From NCBI RefSeq assembly GCF_000012845.1, contig NC_009615.1, forward strand, positions 1,263,501 through 1,327,500: a DNA stretch of 64,000 bases, written 5' to 3'. Both the position numbers and the translations under genes were made by a program. The DNA is from Parabacteroides distasonis ATCC 8503. Its GTDB lineage: Bacteria > Bacteroidota > Bacteroidia > Bacteroidales > Tannerellaceae. The notes under the pieces are model-generated. The model did no database searches, was not told the origin of the DNA, and saw only the letters and a program-made list of their open reading frames with translations. Below, piece by piece: positions 44,101-52,188 of this stretch (position 1 is the first letter of the stretch; each line of letters starts with the position of its first letter).

Positions 44101-44896
44101 ATTATTGGTACTGGATTTAGACGGTACACTGACAAACAGTAAAAAAGAGATCACCCCGTTTACGAGGGAAACCCTTCTGCAAGCGCAGGAAAAAGGATTG
44201 CATCTGGTCTTAGCCTCCGGCCGGCCCACCTACGGTATCGTGCCTTTAGCCGAGGAACTGAACATAAAGCAATATGGTGGTTTTATCCTTTCCTTCAACG
44301 GCGGTAAGGTGATCGACTTGATGACAGACAAAGTACTTTTCGAACAGGCTTTGCCACCCGATATCGTACCTGTTTTATACAACCGCTCCAAAGAAGCGGG
44401 ACTGGCTATCCTTTCCTACAACGGTAAATATATCTTAAGCGAGCACCCGGAAAATAAATACGTACAATACGAATCATTCCTAACAAAGATGAAGATCAAG
44501 GCTACCGACGATTTCCTGCGGGATTTACATCAACCTGCCGATAAATGCTTGGTGGTAGGCGAACCGGAGATGTTGGTACCGTTGGAAGAGAAGCTCCGCC
44601 AAGAATTAGGGAAACGTATCAACGTATATCGTTCCGAGGCATTCTATCTGGAGCTTGTCCCCAAAGGTATCGACAAAGCCGCCTCATTATCCCGCTTACT
44701 AGAGCGAACCCGGATAAAACAGGAGGAAGTGATCGCTATCGGCGATGGTTTCAACGATGTATCCATGATCCATTTCGCCGGATTGGGAGTCGCTATGGCC
44801 AACGCCCAGCCCCCTGTCAAGGCCAATGCCGACCGCATCACCCAATACACGAACGATGAGGATGGAGTGGCTCGTTTCATCCAAGAATTGCTTTGA
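44090..44896 (+). CDS. HAD-IIB (Cof-type) phosphatase
   Basis: The 268-residue HAD hydrolase has D9-L-D11 (LVLDLDGTLTN), the cap of IIB type, and GDGFNDVSMI with the phosphate-binding Lys upstream. It overlaps the helicase gene by 11 bp. Its next downstream paralogue (45155) has the same HAD part with an added thioesterase, so the two are probably tandem duplicates. Substrates of this family are sugar phosphates or flavin nucleotides and cannot be told here. Confidence 0.88.
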   Translation: MNYKLLVLDLDGTLTNSKKEITPFTRETLLQAQEKGLHLVLASGRPTYGIVPLAEELNIKQYGGFILSFNGGKVIDLMTDKVLFEQALPPDIVPVLYNRSKEAGLAILSYNGKYILSEHPENKYVQYESFLTKMKIKATDDFLRDLHQPADKCLVVGEPEMLVPLEEKLRQELGKRINVYRSEAFYLELVPKGIDKAASLSRLLERTRIKQEEVIAIGDGFNDVSMIHFAGLGVAMANAQPPVKANADRITQYTNDEDGVARFIQELL

Positions 44897-44901
44897 AAAA
44901 A

Positions 44902-45077
44902 ACACGTACGTATTTTCCGAGAAACACGTACATGTTTTCGCGAGAACACGTACGTGTTTTTTCAGAGACATTTACACCAGTATCGACACAGGCCAATGCC
45001 TATATCGGCATAAGCCTGTACGTATATCGCCGCAAGGCTACACCAATATAGGCGTGAGCTTGCGCCGATATACGTAA
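44902..45077. repeat. Eight 22-bp periodic repeat units between two HAD genes (cluster C)
   Basis: Eight 22-bp intervals run without a gap from 44902. The first three start with ACACGTACGT, ACACGTACAT and ACACGTACGT, a self-complementary core, and end in T-rich sequence. The last four share a TATATCGGC/TATATCGCC/ATATAGGCG/CGATATACG motif at 22-bp spacing. The third unit with its T-run could act as a weak terminator for the HAD gene. The cluster ends 44 bp before the -7 box TACATTTG (45121-45128). Confidence 0.75.
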
Positions 45078-45154
45078 ATTCCTTTCATAGAAATGTCTTC
45101 TAACTATCAACTATTTTATGTACATTTGTATTCTAAACCATAAAATAAGACGCC

Positions 45155-46387
45155 ATGAAGTACAAATTATTAGTCTTAGACGTAGATGGGACGTTGCTTA
45201 ACGACAAGAAAGAGATAACTCCCCGGACCCATGCCGCCCTGTTAAAGGCTCAGCAGATGGGAGTTCATGTTGTATTGGCATCCGGCCGACCCACCAACGG
45301 GGTTCAACCCTTGGCGGAGGCCCTTGAATTGAATCATTACGGTGGTTTCATATTATCTTATAACGGAGGTCAGATCATCAATGCCCAGACCGGAGAATTG
45401 ATGTTCGAGAAACGAATCGATCCGGCCATGATTCCTTATTTGAACCGGAAGGCGAAGGAAAACGGTTTTGCTATCTTCACGTATCACAAGGACTATATCC
45501 TGACCGATAGCCCGGAAAACAAGCATGTCCAAGAGGAGGCCGAACTCAATAAGATGCGCATCATCGGTGTGGAGAATTTCCCGGAAGCGGTGGATTTCGC
45601 ACCCTGTAAGTGTATTCTTACCAGCGATGACGAGAACAATCTAGTGGGTCTCGAAAATCATTGGAAGAAACGTCTGGACGGGGTATTGGAAGCTTTCCGC
45701 TCCGAGGACTATTTCTTGGAGGTAGCTCCTCATTTCATCAATAAGGGAAATACGTTGGCGGTATTGATGGAGATGCTGAATATCACGACCGAAGAGGTTG
45801 TCGCTATTGGTGATGGCGTAGCCGACGTATCCATGCTTCAATTAGCCGGTACCGGCGTGGCGATGGGTAACGCACGCGACTCCGTAAAGGCTTGCGCCGA
45901 TTTCACGACCTTATCTAATAATATGGATGGTGTGGCGGTAGCGATCGAGAAAGCGATCCTTGCCACGATCAAACCCACGGAGGTTCCGTTAGATCAACTA
46001 AACGCACGGGCCAAACATGCCTTAATGGGTAATCTAGGCATTCAATATACCTATGCGTCGGAGGATCGTGTGGAAGCGACCATGCCTGTAGACGAACGGA
46101 CCCGCCAGCCTTTCGGTATCTTGCACGGAGGCGCTACGCTGGCTTTGGCGGAGACCGTGGCCGGACTAGGTTCCATGATTCTGGCGAAACCGGACGAGAT
46201 GGTAGTCGGCATGCAAGTTAGCGGCAGCCATATGTCGTCCGCCCACGAGGGAGACACGGTACGTGCCGTCGGGACGATTATCCACAAAGGCCGTTCATCC
46301 CATGTGTGGAACGTAGACATATTCACCTCTACCGACAAACTGGTTTCCTCGGTACGGGTAATCAATAGCATACTAAAGAAGAAATGA
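45155..46387 (+). CDS. HAD-IIB phosphatase fused to a MenI-type hotdog thioesterase
   Basis: The 410-residue protein joins two domains. Residues about 1-272 form a HAD-IIB phosphatase (D9-x-D11 in LVLDVDGTLLN; GDGVADVSML near 210) like its neighbour at 44090. Residues about 283-410 form a hotdog thioesterase with ATMPVDERTRQPFGILHGGA and E333, which closely follows E. coli YdiI/MenI. That domain would cleave DHNA-CoA in menaquinone synthesis. It overlaps menF by 4 bp and heads the men cluster. Which phosphate ester the HAD domain uses is unknown. The start has a -7 box TACATTTG at 45121-45128. Confidence 0.9.
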   Translation: MKYKLLVLDVDGTLLNDKKEITPRTHAALLKAQQMGVHVVLASGRPTNGVQPLAEALELNHYGGFILSYNGGQIINAQTGELMFEKRIDPAMIPYLNRKAKENGFAIFTYHKDYILTDSPENKHVQEEAELNKMRIIGVENFPEAVDFAPCKCILTSDDENNLVGLENHWKKRLDGVLEAFRSEDYFLEVAPHFINKGNTLAVLMEMLNITTEEVVAIGDGVADVSMLQLAGTGVAMGNARDSVKACADFTTLSNNMDGVAVAIEKAILATIKPTEVPLDQLNARAKHALMGNLGIQYTYASEDRVEATMPVDERTRQPFGILHGGATLALAETVAGLGSMILAKPDEMVVGMQVSGSHMSSAHEGDTVRAVGTIIHKGRSSHVWNVDIFTSTDKLVSSVRVINSILKKK

Positions 46388-47481
46388 TTCCAAGAGATTC
46401 TTACGAAATAATAGACACGTTGATCAAGCAAGGCCGGAGTTTCGCTATTTGGCGTATTCCCGGTGAGGATAGGCTCCATTTCAGGATGCAAAGCGCCGGC
46501 TCTCCTTGCCTATTATACGACATAAAAGACTTAAATGAACGGAGCGGTTTTGTAATCGCTCCGTTTCAGGTGACAGCGGAACGACCTATCGTTTTAATCC
46601 AACCGGATTGCTTTGAAATCCCCTCCGAATCCGATTGGGATTTCTCTCGAGAGAAAAACGAATTCCCTTCGAATGAAATCGAAATCCCGTCCGAATCCGA
46701 GGAGAAGGAACGATACGCTTACCATTTCTCCCTGTTTACCAGCCCTTTGCTAAAAGGAAGCCAAGATAAACTAGTCCTATCCCGTAGCAAAACGATCCGG
46801 AAAGATCCCTCTTTCTCACCCGGCAAGGCATTCTTCGCCGCAGTAGAACGATATATCCGCTCCTATGTCTACCTTTGCCATACCCCGGAAACCGGAACTT
46901 GGATGGGTGGGACACCGGAAATCTTGTTATCCGGCGAGAAAGGCGACTGGCAAACGGTAGCTTTGGCCGGAACCCAATCCTTACGAGACGGGAAATTACC
47001 GAAAAGCTGGGACCATAAGAATTGGAGAGAACAGCAATTAGTCGCCTCCTATATACGCCGCCAGCTGTCCACCTTGGGTATTACTCCCGAGGAGAAGGGG
47101 CCTTATTCAGCCCGGGCCGGAGAGGTTTCCCATTTGAAAAGCGATTTCTTCTTCTCCTTGCCGAATCCCGAGAAGCTGGGTGATGTCCTTCAACTATTAC
47201 ACCCTACTCCAGCCGTTTGCGGTCTTCCCAAGGAGGAGGCTTATCATTTCATCATCGAGAATGAGGGGTACGATCGTAGCTATTACTCCGGTTTCATCGG
47301 TTGGCTGGATCCCAAAGGCAAAACAGATCTGTACGTAAACCTCCGTTGCATGAATATCCTCCCCCAAACCTTTACGCTGTATGCCGGAGGCGGTCTGTTG
47401 GCGGCCTCGCAGCTAGAGGATGAGTGGCAGGAGACAGAGGATAAATTAGATACGATGCGGAGAATAGTGGGTAATTTATAA
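46384..47481 (+). CDS. menF: Isochorismate synthase (menaquinone-specific)
   Basis: MenF turns chorismate into isochorismate. The 365-residue enzyme has the chorismate-binding C-terminal fold with [27 protein letters not shown] and SGFIGW. Residues about 77-106 form a low-complexity insertion ([11 protein letters not shown] to EIEIPSES), encoded by a 22-bp periodic repeat cluster. The start overlaps the HAD-MenI gene by 4 bp. It is 14 bp before menD. The insertion does not break the frame, and core motifs are intact. Confidence 0.9.
46615..46702. repeat. 22-bp periodic repeat cluster inside menF (cluster E)
   Basis: Four 22-bp intervals start at 46615, 46637, 46659 and 46681. Units 1 and 4 are nearly identical (GAAATCCC then TCCGAATCCGA). 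Unit 2 begins with GGGATTTC, the inverse of GAAATCCC, and unit 3 has GAATTCCCTTCGAAT. The 66-bp span between units 1 and 4 is a multiple of three, so the reading frame is kept and the peptide EIPSES appears twice. Confidence 0.75.
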
Positions 47482-47495
47482 TTTTATATCATATA

Positions 47496-49184
47496 ATGTA
47501 TAGCGATAAAAAGAACATCCTTCAATTGGTAGCCTTGCTGATAGAGCACGGCGTAAGTAATATCGTGCTATGTCCGGGGAGCCGGAACTCTCCGATTGTG
47601 CACACATTGGCAAACCATTCGTTCTTCAATTGCCATTCCGTGACGGATGAGCGAAGCGCGGGATTCTTTGCCGTAGGGCTAGCGTTGCACGGAGGTAAGC
47701 CGGCGGCTGTTTGCTGTACCTCGGGCACGGCCTTGCTGAATATACATCCGGCGGTAGCGGAGGCTTTCTATCAGAAAGTTCCGCTTGTCGTGATATCCGC
47801 CGACCGCCCCGCCGCATGGATCGGGCAAATGGACGGACAGACCTTGCCGCAACCCGGGGTGTTCGGCTCGCTGGTGAAGAAATCGGTACAGCTACCGGAA
47901 ATACATACGGATCAAGATGAATGGTATTGTAATCGATTGATCAACGAGGCTTTGTTGGAACTGAACCATCACGGCAAAGGGCCGGTTCATATCAACGTCC
48001 CGATCTCCGAGCCTTTATTTCAGTTCACGACACCCGAATTGCCGAAGGTACGGGTAATCACCCGTTATCAAGGCCTAAACGTGTACGACCGGAAATATGA
48101 CGATCTGATCGAGCGTTTGAACAAATATAGCAAGCGAATGATGATAGCGGGACAAATGAGCTTGATCTATCTCTTCGAGAAGAAAATATGTAAGTTACTA
48201 TACAAACATTTCACTTGGCTCTCCGAGCACATCGGCAACCGTATCGTACCGGGATTGCCGATCAAGAATTTCGACGCCATCCTGTACGCTACCCCAGAGG
48301 AGGAAAAAGAGAAGCTGGTTCCCGAGCTCGTGATCACCTACGGCGGCCATATTGTCTCCAAGCGGCTGAAAGAGTTTTTGCGGAAACACCCGCCTAAGGA
48401 GCATTGGCATGTCTCATTGGATGGGGAGGTAGCGGATTTATTCGGTAGCCTGACCACGGTGATCGAGATGGACGCTTTCGAGTTTCTGGAGAAAATCGCT
48501 TATATGCTGGAGAATAGGCAGATTGAATATCCGAAGGCTTGGGAATATAAATCCCGGAATCTGCCGGAGCCGGAGTTCGCTTACTCCGAAATGGCGGCGA
48601 TCGGTGGTTTGATACGTTCGCTTCCGGCTGAATCGGCCTTGCATCTGGGGAATAGCTCCACCGTACGTTACGCACAATTGTACACCGTACCCGAGACGGT
48701 TGAGGTTTGTTGTAACCGAGGTACGAGCGGGATCGAAGGCTCCTTGTCTACGGCTATCGGATACGCCTCGGCCTCGCAAAAACTAAACTTTATCGTTATA
48801 GGCGATCTTAGTTTCTTCTATGATATGAATGCGTTGTGGAACGGAAACTTGCACAATAACCTTCGTATCCTGCTCTTGAACAACGGAGGTGGTGAGATCT
48901 TCCAAGCCTTGCCAGGATTCAAGATGAACGAGCGTACGCACCGTTACGTCACCGCCTCCCACCAGACCTCAGCGGAGGGATGGGCCACGGAAAGGGGATT
49001 CTCCTACTCCGCCGTTCATAACGCCGAGGAGTTGGCAGCTGCGATGAGCGCCTTTACCCAAACGGAGCAACCGAGCGAACATCCCCTATTCATGGAGGTT
49101 TTCACGGACAAAGCGGAAGACGTACGATTGCTCAAGGAATATTATCATCAACTAAAAAATTCATCCCAAGCACAAAACATATAA
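47496..49184 (+). CDS. menD: SEPHCHC synthase MenD
   Basis: MenD is a thiamine diphosphate enzyme that joins isochorismate and 2-oxoglutarate to SEPHCHC. The 562-residue protein shows [14 protein letters not shown] near residue 26, [16 protein letters not shown], and the ThDP/Mg motif [15 protein letters not shown], with [15 protein letters not shown] at the C-terminal part. It lies 14 bp after menF and 3 bp before menB. Length is normal. Confidence 0.96.
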
Positions 49185-49187
49185 TAT

Positions 49188-50012
49188 ATGGAAACGAAAA
49201 GAGAATGGACAACCATCAAGGAATACGAGGAGATCTTATTTGATTTCTACAACGGCATCGCCCGCATTACGATAAACCGGGAACGGTATCGCAACGCTTT
49301 TACCCCGACTACGACCACGGAGATGAGCGACGCCTTTTACATCTGCCGGGAACGTCCGGACATTAACGTAGTCGTTCTGACAGGAGCCGGAGATACGGCG
49401 TTTTGCGCGGGAGGCGATATGAACGTGAAAGGACGTGGCGGCTACGTGGGTAAAGACGGCGTACCTCGCTTGAACGTATTGGACGTACAAAAGCAGATCC
49501 GCTCTCTCCCGAAACCCGTCATCGCGGCCGTGAACGGTTTCGCTATCGGCGGCGGACACGTATTGCACGTGGTTTGCGACCTTACGATCGCTTCCGAGAA
49601 CGCTATCTTCGGACAGACAGGCCCTCGTGTGGGTAGCTTCGACGCCGGGTTCGGCTCTTCTTACCTCGCCCGTGTGGTCGGACAGAAAAAGGCCCGTGAG
49701 ATCTGGTTCCTATGCCGCAAGTACAATGCACAGGAGGCTTTGGATATGGGTCTGGTAAATAAGGTAGTCCCCTTGGATAAATTAGAGGACGAGTACGTTC
49801 AATGGGCCGAGGAGATGATGTTGCTTAGCCCGTTGGCTTTGCGCATGATCAAGGCGGGCTTAAACGCCGAGTTGGACGGACAGGCCGGTATACAGGAGTT
49901 GGCCGGAGACGCTACCATGCTTTACTATATGACGGACGAGGCGCAGGAAGGCGGTAAGGCATTCTTGGAGAAACGCCGTCCCCGCTTCGAGGATTACCCG
50001 AAGTTCCCGTAA
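49188..50012 (+). CDS. menB: 1,4-Dihydroxy-2-naphthoyl-CoA synthase
   Basis: MenB closes the second ring of DHNA-CoA. The 274-residue crotonase-fold enzyme contains [55 protein letters not shown] and the C-terminal [18 protein letters not shown], all typical for MenB. The ATG follows the menD stop by 3 bp, and the 44-bp gap to menC holds a simple 7-bp repeat. Confidence 0.97.
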   Translation: METKREWTTIKEYEEILFDFYNGIARITINRERYRNAFTPTTTTEMSDAFYICRERPDINVVVLTGAGDTAFCAGGDMNVKGRGGYVGKDGVPRLNVLDVQKQIRSLPKPVIAAVNGFAIGGGHVLHVVCDLTIASENAIFGQTGPRVGSFDAGFGSSYLARVVGQKKAREIWFLCRKYNAQEALDMGLVNKVVPLDKLEDEYVQWAEEMMLLSPLALRMIKAGLNAELDGQAGIQELAGDATMLYYMTDEAQEGGKAFLEKRRPRFEDYPKFP

Positions 50013-50015
50013 AGG

Positions 50016-50050
50016 GAATTGAGAATTGAGAATTGAGAATTGAAAATTGA
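50016..50050. repeat. Simple 7-bp tandem repeat GAGAATT
   Basis: Several tandem copies of the heptamer GAGAATT (later copies drift to GAAAATT) fill the menB-menC gap. Such AT-rich heptamer tracts are common in this phylum. Copy number may change by slippage and thus vary the spacing between the two genes. Confidence 0.8.
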
Positions 50051-50056
50051 AAATGA

Positions 50057-51115
50057 ATGGTGAAGGAGAGGTTTTATAAGACAGAGGTGGTTCCCCGGTG
50101 CTTGACTTTCAAGCGACCGGCAGGAACCTCACGGGGGGTTTACACGACCCGGAAATTGTGGGAGGTCCGAATCCGCAAGGAAGACGAACCCTCGGTTATT
50201 GGTATCGGAGAATGTGCCCCCCTGCCGGATCTCAGTTGCGATTATGGAGTGGATTACGAGATCACGTTATCCAAGGCTTGCCTCGATCTGGAACAGAAGG
50301 GGCATGTTGATACCGAATCTTTGCGCCATTACCCATCCATCCTTTTCGGGCTGGAGACGGCCATGCGCCATTATGAACAGGGCGGTTGGCGGCATTACGA
50401 CACGCCCTTCTCGCAGGGGCAGGCGGGCATCCCCATCAACGGACTGATCTGGATGGGCGATTATAAGTACATGCTGGAACAGGTAGAGGAAAAGATGAAG
50501 GAGGGCTTCCGCTGCGTCAAGCTGAAGATCGGCGCTATCGATTTCGACCGGGAACTCTCTTTATTGAAACACATCCGTGCGCATTTCTCTGCCAAGGAAA
50601 TAGAGCTTCGGGTAGATGCCAACGGCGCTTTCACACCCTCGGAGGCGATGGACAAACTGAAGCGGCTCGCCGAGATGGACTTGCATTCCATCGAGCAGCC
50701 TATCCGTGCCGGGCAGTTGGAAGAGATGGCACGCCTTGCGGCAGAGTCACCCCTTCCCATCGCTCTCGACGAGGAACTGATCGGCTGTAACGCCCCGGAC
50801 GAGAAACGGCGGTTGTTGGAAACGATCCATCCCCAATACATTATATTAAAGCCTTCCCTCCACGGAGGTATCTCCGGATGTACGGAATGGATTCACTTAG
50901 CGGAAACTATCTTAGGGAGTACCCCTGAACAACCTAAATGGTGGGTCACCTCCGCTCTGGAATCGCAAATCGGACTGAACGCTATCGCCCAATGGTGCGC
51001 CACGCTAGGTAACCCGCTACCGCAAGGTCTGGGAACCGGCGAGATTTTCAGGGATGATAAACATACGTTGATCCAACGAAAAGGAGACACCATCTGGTTC
51101 ACTAACGACCTTTGA
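50057..51115 (+). CDS. menC: o-Succinylbenzoate synthase
   Basis: MenC dehydrates SHCHC to o-succinylbenzoate. The 352-residue member of the enolase superfamily has CVKLKIG (general acid/base Lys), VDANGAF and then the metal-binding SIEQPI and ALDEELIG, and a C-terminal LEGQ-type tail region QGLGTGEIF. The ATG at 50057 follows the GAGAATT tract. It precedes menE by 3 bp. Length is normal. Confidence 0.93.
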   Translation: MVKERFYKTEVVPRCLTFKRPAGTSRGVYTTRKLWEVRIRKEDEPSVIGIGECAPLPDLSCDYGVDYEITLSKACLDLEQKGHVDTESLRHYPSILFGLETAMRHYEQGGWRHYDTPFSQGQAGIPINGLIWMGDYKYMLEQVEEKMKEGFRCVKLKIGAIDFDRELSLLKHIRAHFSAKEIELRVDANGAFTPSEAMDKLKRLAEMDLHSIEQPIRAGQLEEMARLAAESPLPIALDEELIGCNAPDEKRRLLETIHPQYIILKPSLHGGISGCTEWIHLAETILGSTPEQPKWWVTSALESQIGLNAIAQWCATLGNPLPQGLGTGEIFRDDKHTLIQRKGDTIWFTNDL

Positions 51116-51118
51116 CCT

Positions 51119-52186
51119 ATGCCGATACAAGAAGATTTACAGGCATTCTTAGCTGAATGGCACGATCCCTCCCCTTTTCTGGAAGTCCAGACCTCCGGCT
51201 CCACCGGTACGCCCAAGCGGATGAGAGTGTGCAAGGACCGGATGCTGAACAGCGCCCGGCTTACCTGCGATTATCTGGGTCTTAAGAAGGGCGACAAGGC
51301 CCTGTTATGTATGCCCCTGCGCTATATAGCCGGAAAGATGATGGTGGTCCGCTCCCTATACGCCGGACTGGATCTGGAGGTGCGTGAGCCCTCCGGACAC
51401 CCGTTGGCGGATTGGGGGGATACGCCCCTGCGCTTTGCCGCCATGATCCCCTTGCAGGTTTACAATACGTTGCGAGTACCCGAGGAACGTAAACGGCTGG
51501 AGCAAACGGATATCCTGATTATCGGCGGCGGGGCGATCGACGCGGCCTTGGAACAGGAGATACGGCAGATGCCAAACACGGTTTATTCCACCTACGGAAT
51601 GACGGAGACGCTGTCTCACGTCGCCCTGCGCCGGCTGAACGGGCCGGAAGCCTCGCCCTATTACCATCCCTTCCCCTCGGTGACGTTATCCTTGTCGCCG
51701 GACAATACCTTGGTGATAGACGCCCCATTGGTTTGCGACGAGCGGCTGGTGACGAACGATGTCGCCCGCCTGCTGCCGGACGGGAGTTTCGCCATTATCG
51801 GAAGGAAAGATAATATCATCAATAGCGGAGGTATCAAGATACAGATCGAGGAGGTGGAAGAGCGGCTACGGCCCTACCTAGACCTCCCCTATGCCATCAC
51901 CGCCGCCCCCGACCCTCGGTTGGGAGAGGCGGTAGTCTTACTAATCGCCCCAAGGTCATGTGAAACGGTATCACCCCCTCGGGTGACACCACACATGAAA
52001 GCTATCATGAGCGACTCCGCGCAGCTATCATGTGAGGTATCGACAGTGGCTCTCGCCAGCCTGCCCAAGTACCTCCGTCCAAGGCACGTCATAGAGGCAA
52101 GCGAGATCCCCCAAACCGGAAGCGGCAAGATCGATCGTGCCGCCTGCCGGGAGCTAGCGAGAAATATCATCACAAAAACACTATAA
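51119..52186 (+). CDS. menE: o-Succinylbenzoate-CoA ligase (short form)
   Basis: MenE activates o-succinylbenzoate as a CoA ester. The 355-residue AMP-forming ligase has the phosphate-binding loop SGSTGTPKRM near residue 24, the STYGMTET motif, GRKDNIINSGGIKIQIEEVE and the C-terminal Lys in PQTGSGKIDRA. It is shorter than the usual 450-500 residues, lacking most of the N-terminal part. Between residues about 278 and 310 it holds an unusual stretch (SCETVSPPRVTPHM onward) encoded by a repeat cluster. Catalytic motifs remain intact. Confidence 0.9.
   Translation: MPIQEDLQAFLAEWHDPSPFLEVQTSGSTGTPKRMRVCKDRMLNSARLTCDYLGLKKGDKALLCMPLRYIAGKMMVVRSLYAGLDLEVREPSGHPLADWGDTPLRFAAMIPLQVYNTLRVPEERKRLEQTDILIIGGGAIDAALEQEIRQMPNTVYSTYGMTETLSHVALRRLNGPEASPYYHPFPSVTLSLSPDNTLVIDAPLVCDERLVTNDVARLLPDGSFAIIGRKDNIINSGGIKIQIEEVEERLRPYLDLPYAITAAPDPRLGEAVVLLIAPRSCETVSPPRVTPHMKAIMSDSAQLSCEVSTVALASLPKYLRPRHVIEASEIPQTGSGKIDRAACRELARNIITKTL
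51956..52043. repeat. About 23-bp periodic repeat cluster inside menE (cluster D)
   Basis: Four loosely spaced units can be seen: TCATGTGA at 51956 and 52028, TCATGA at 52005, and GGTATC at 51967 and 52036 (69 bp apart, three times 23). An inverted pair TCATGTG/CACATGA (51956-51962 and 51992-51998) and an inner hairpin TCACCC/GGGTGA (51971-51986) are also present. The cluster keeps the menE frame. The pattern is weaker than in menF. Confidence 0.55.
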
Positions 52187-52188
52187 AC

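Noticed and set aside
44902..45077. CRISPR-like array
   Set aside because: Units are contiguous and degenerate with no unique spacers between conserved repeats, and no cas genes are in the window.
46384..47481. menF as a frameshifted or broken gene because of the odd insertion
   Set aside because: The frame is continuous and all conserved motifs flank the insertion in order.
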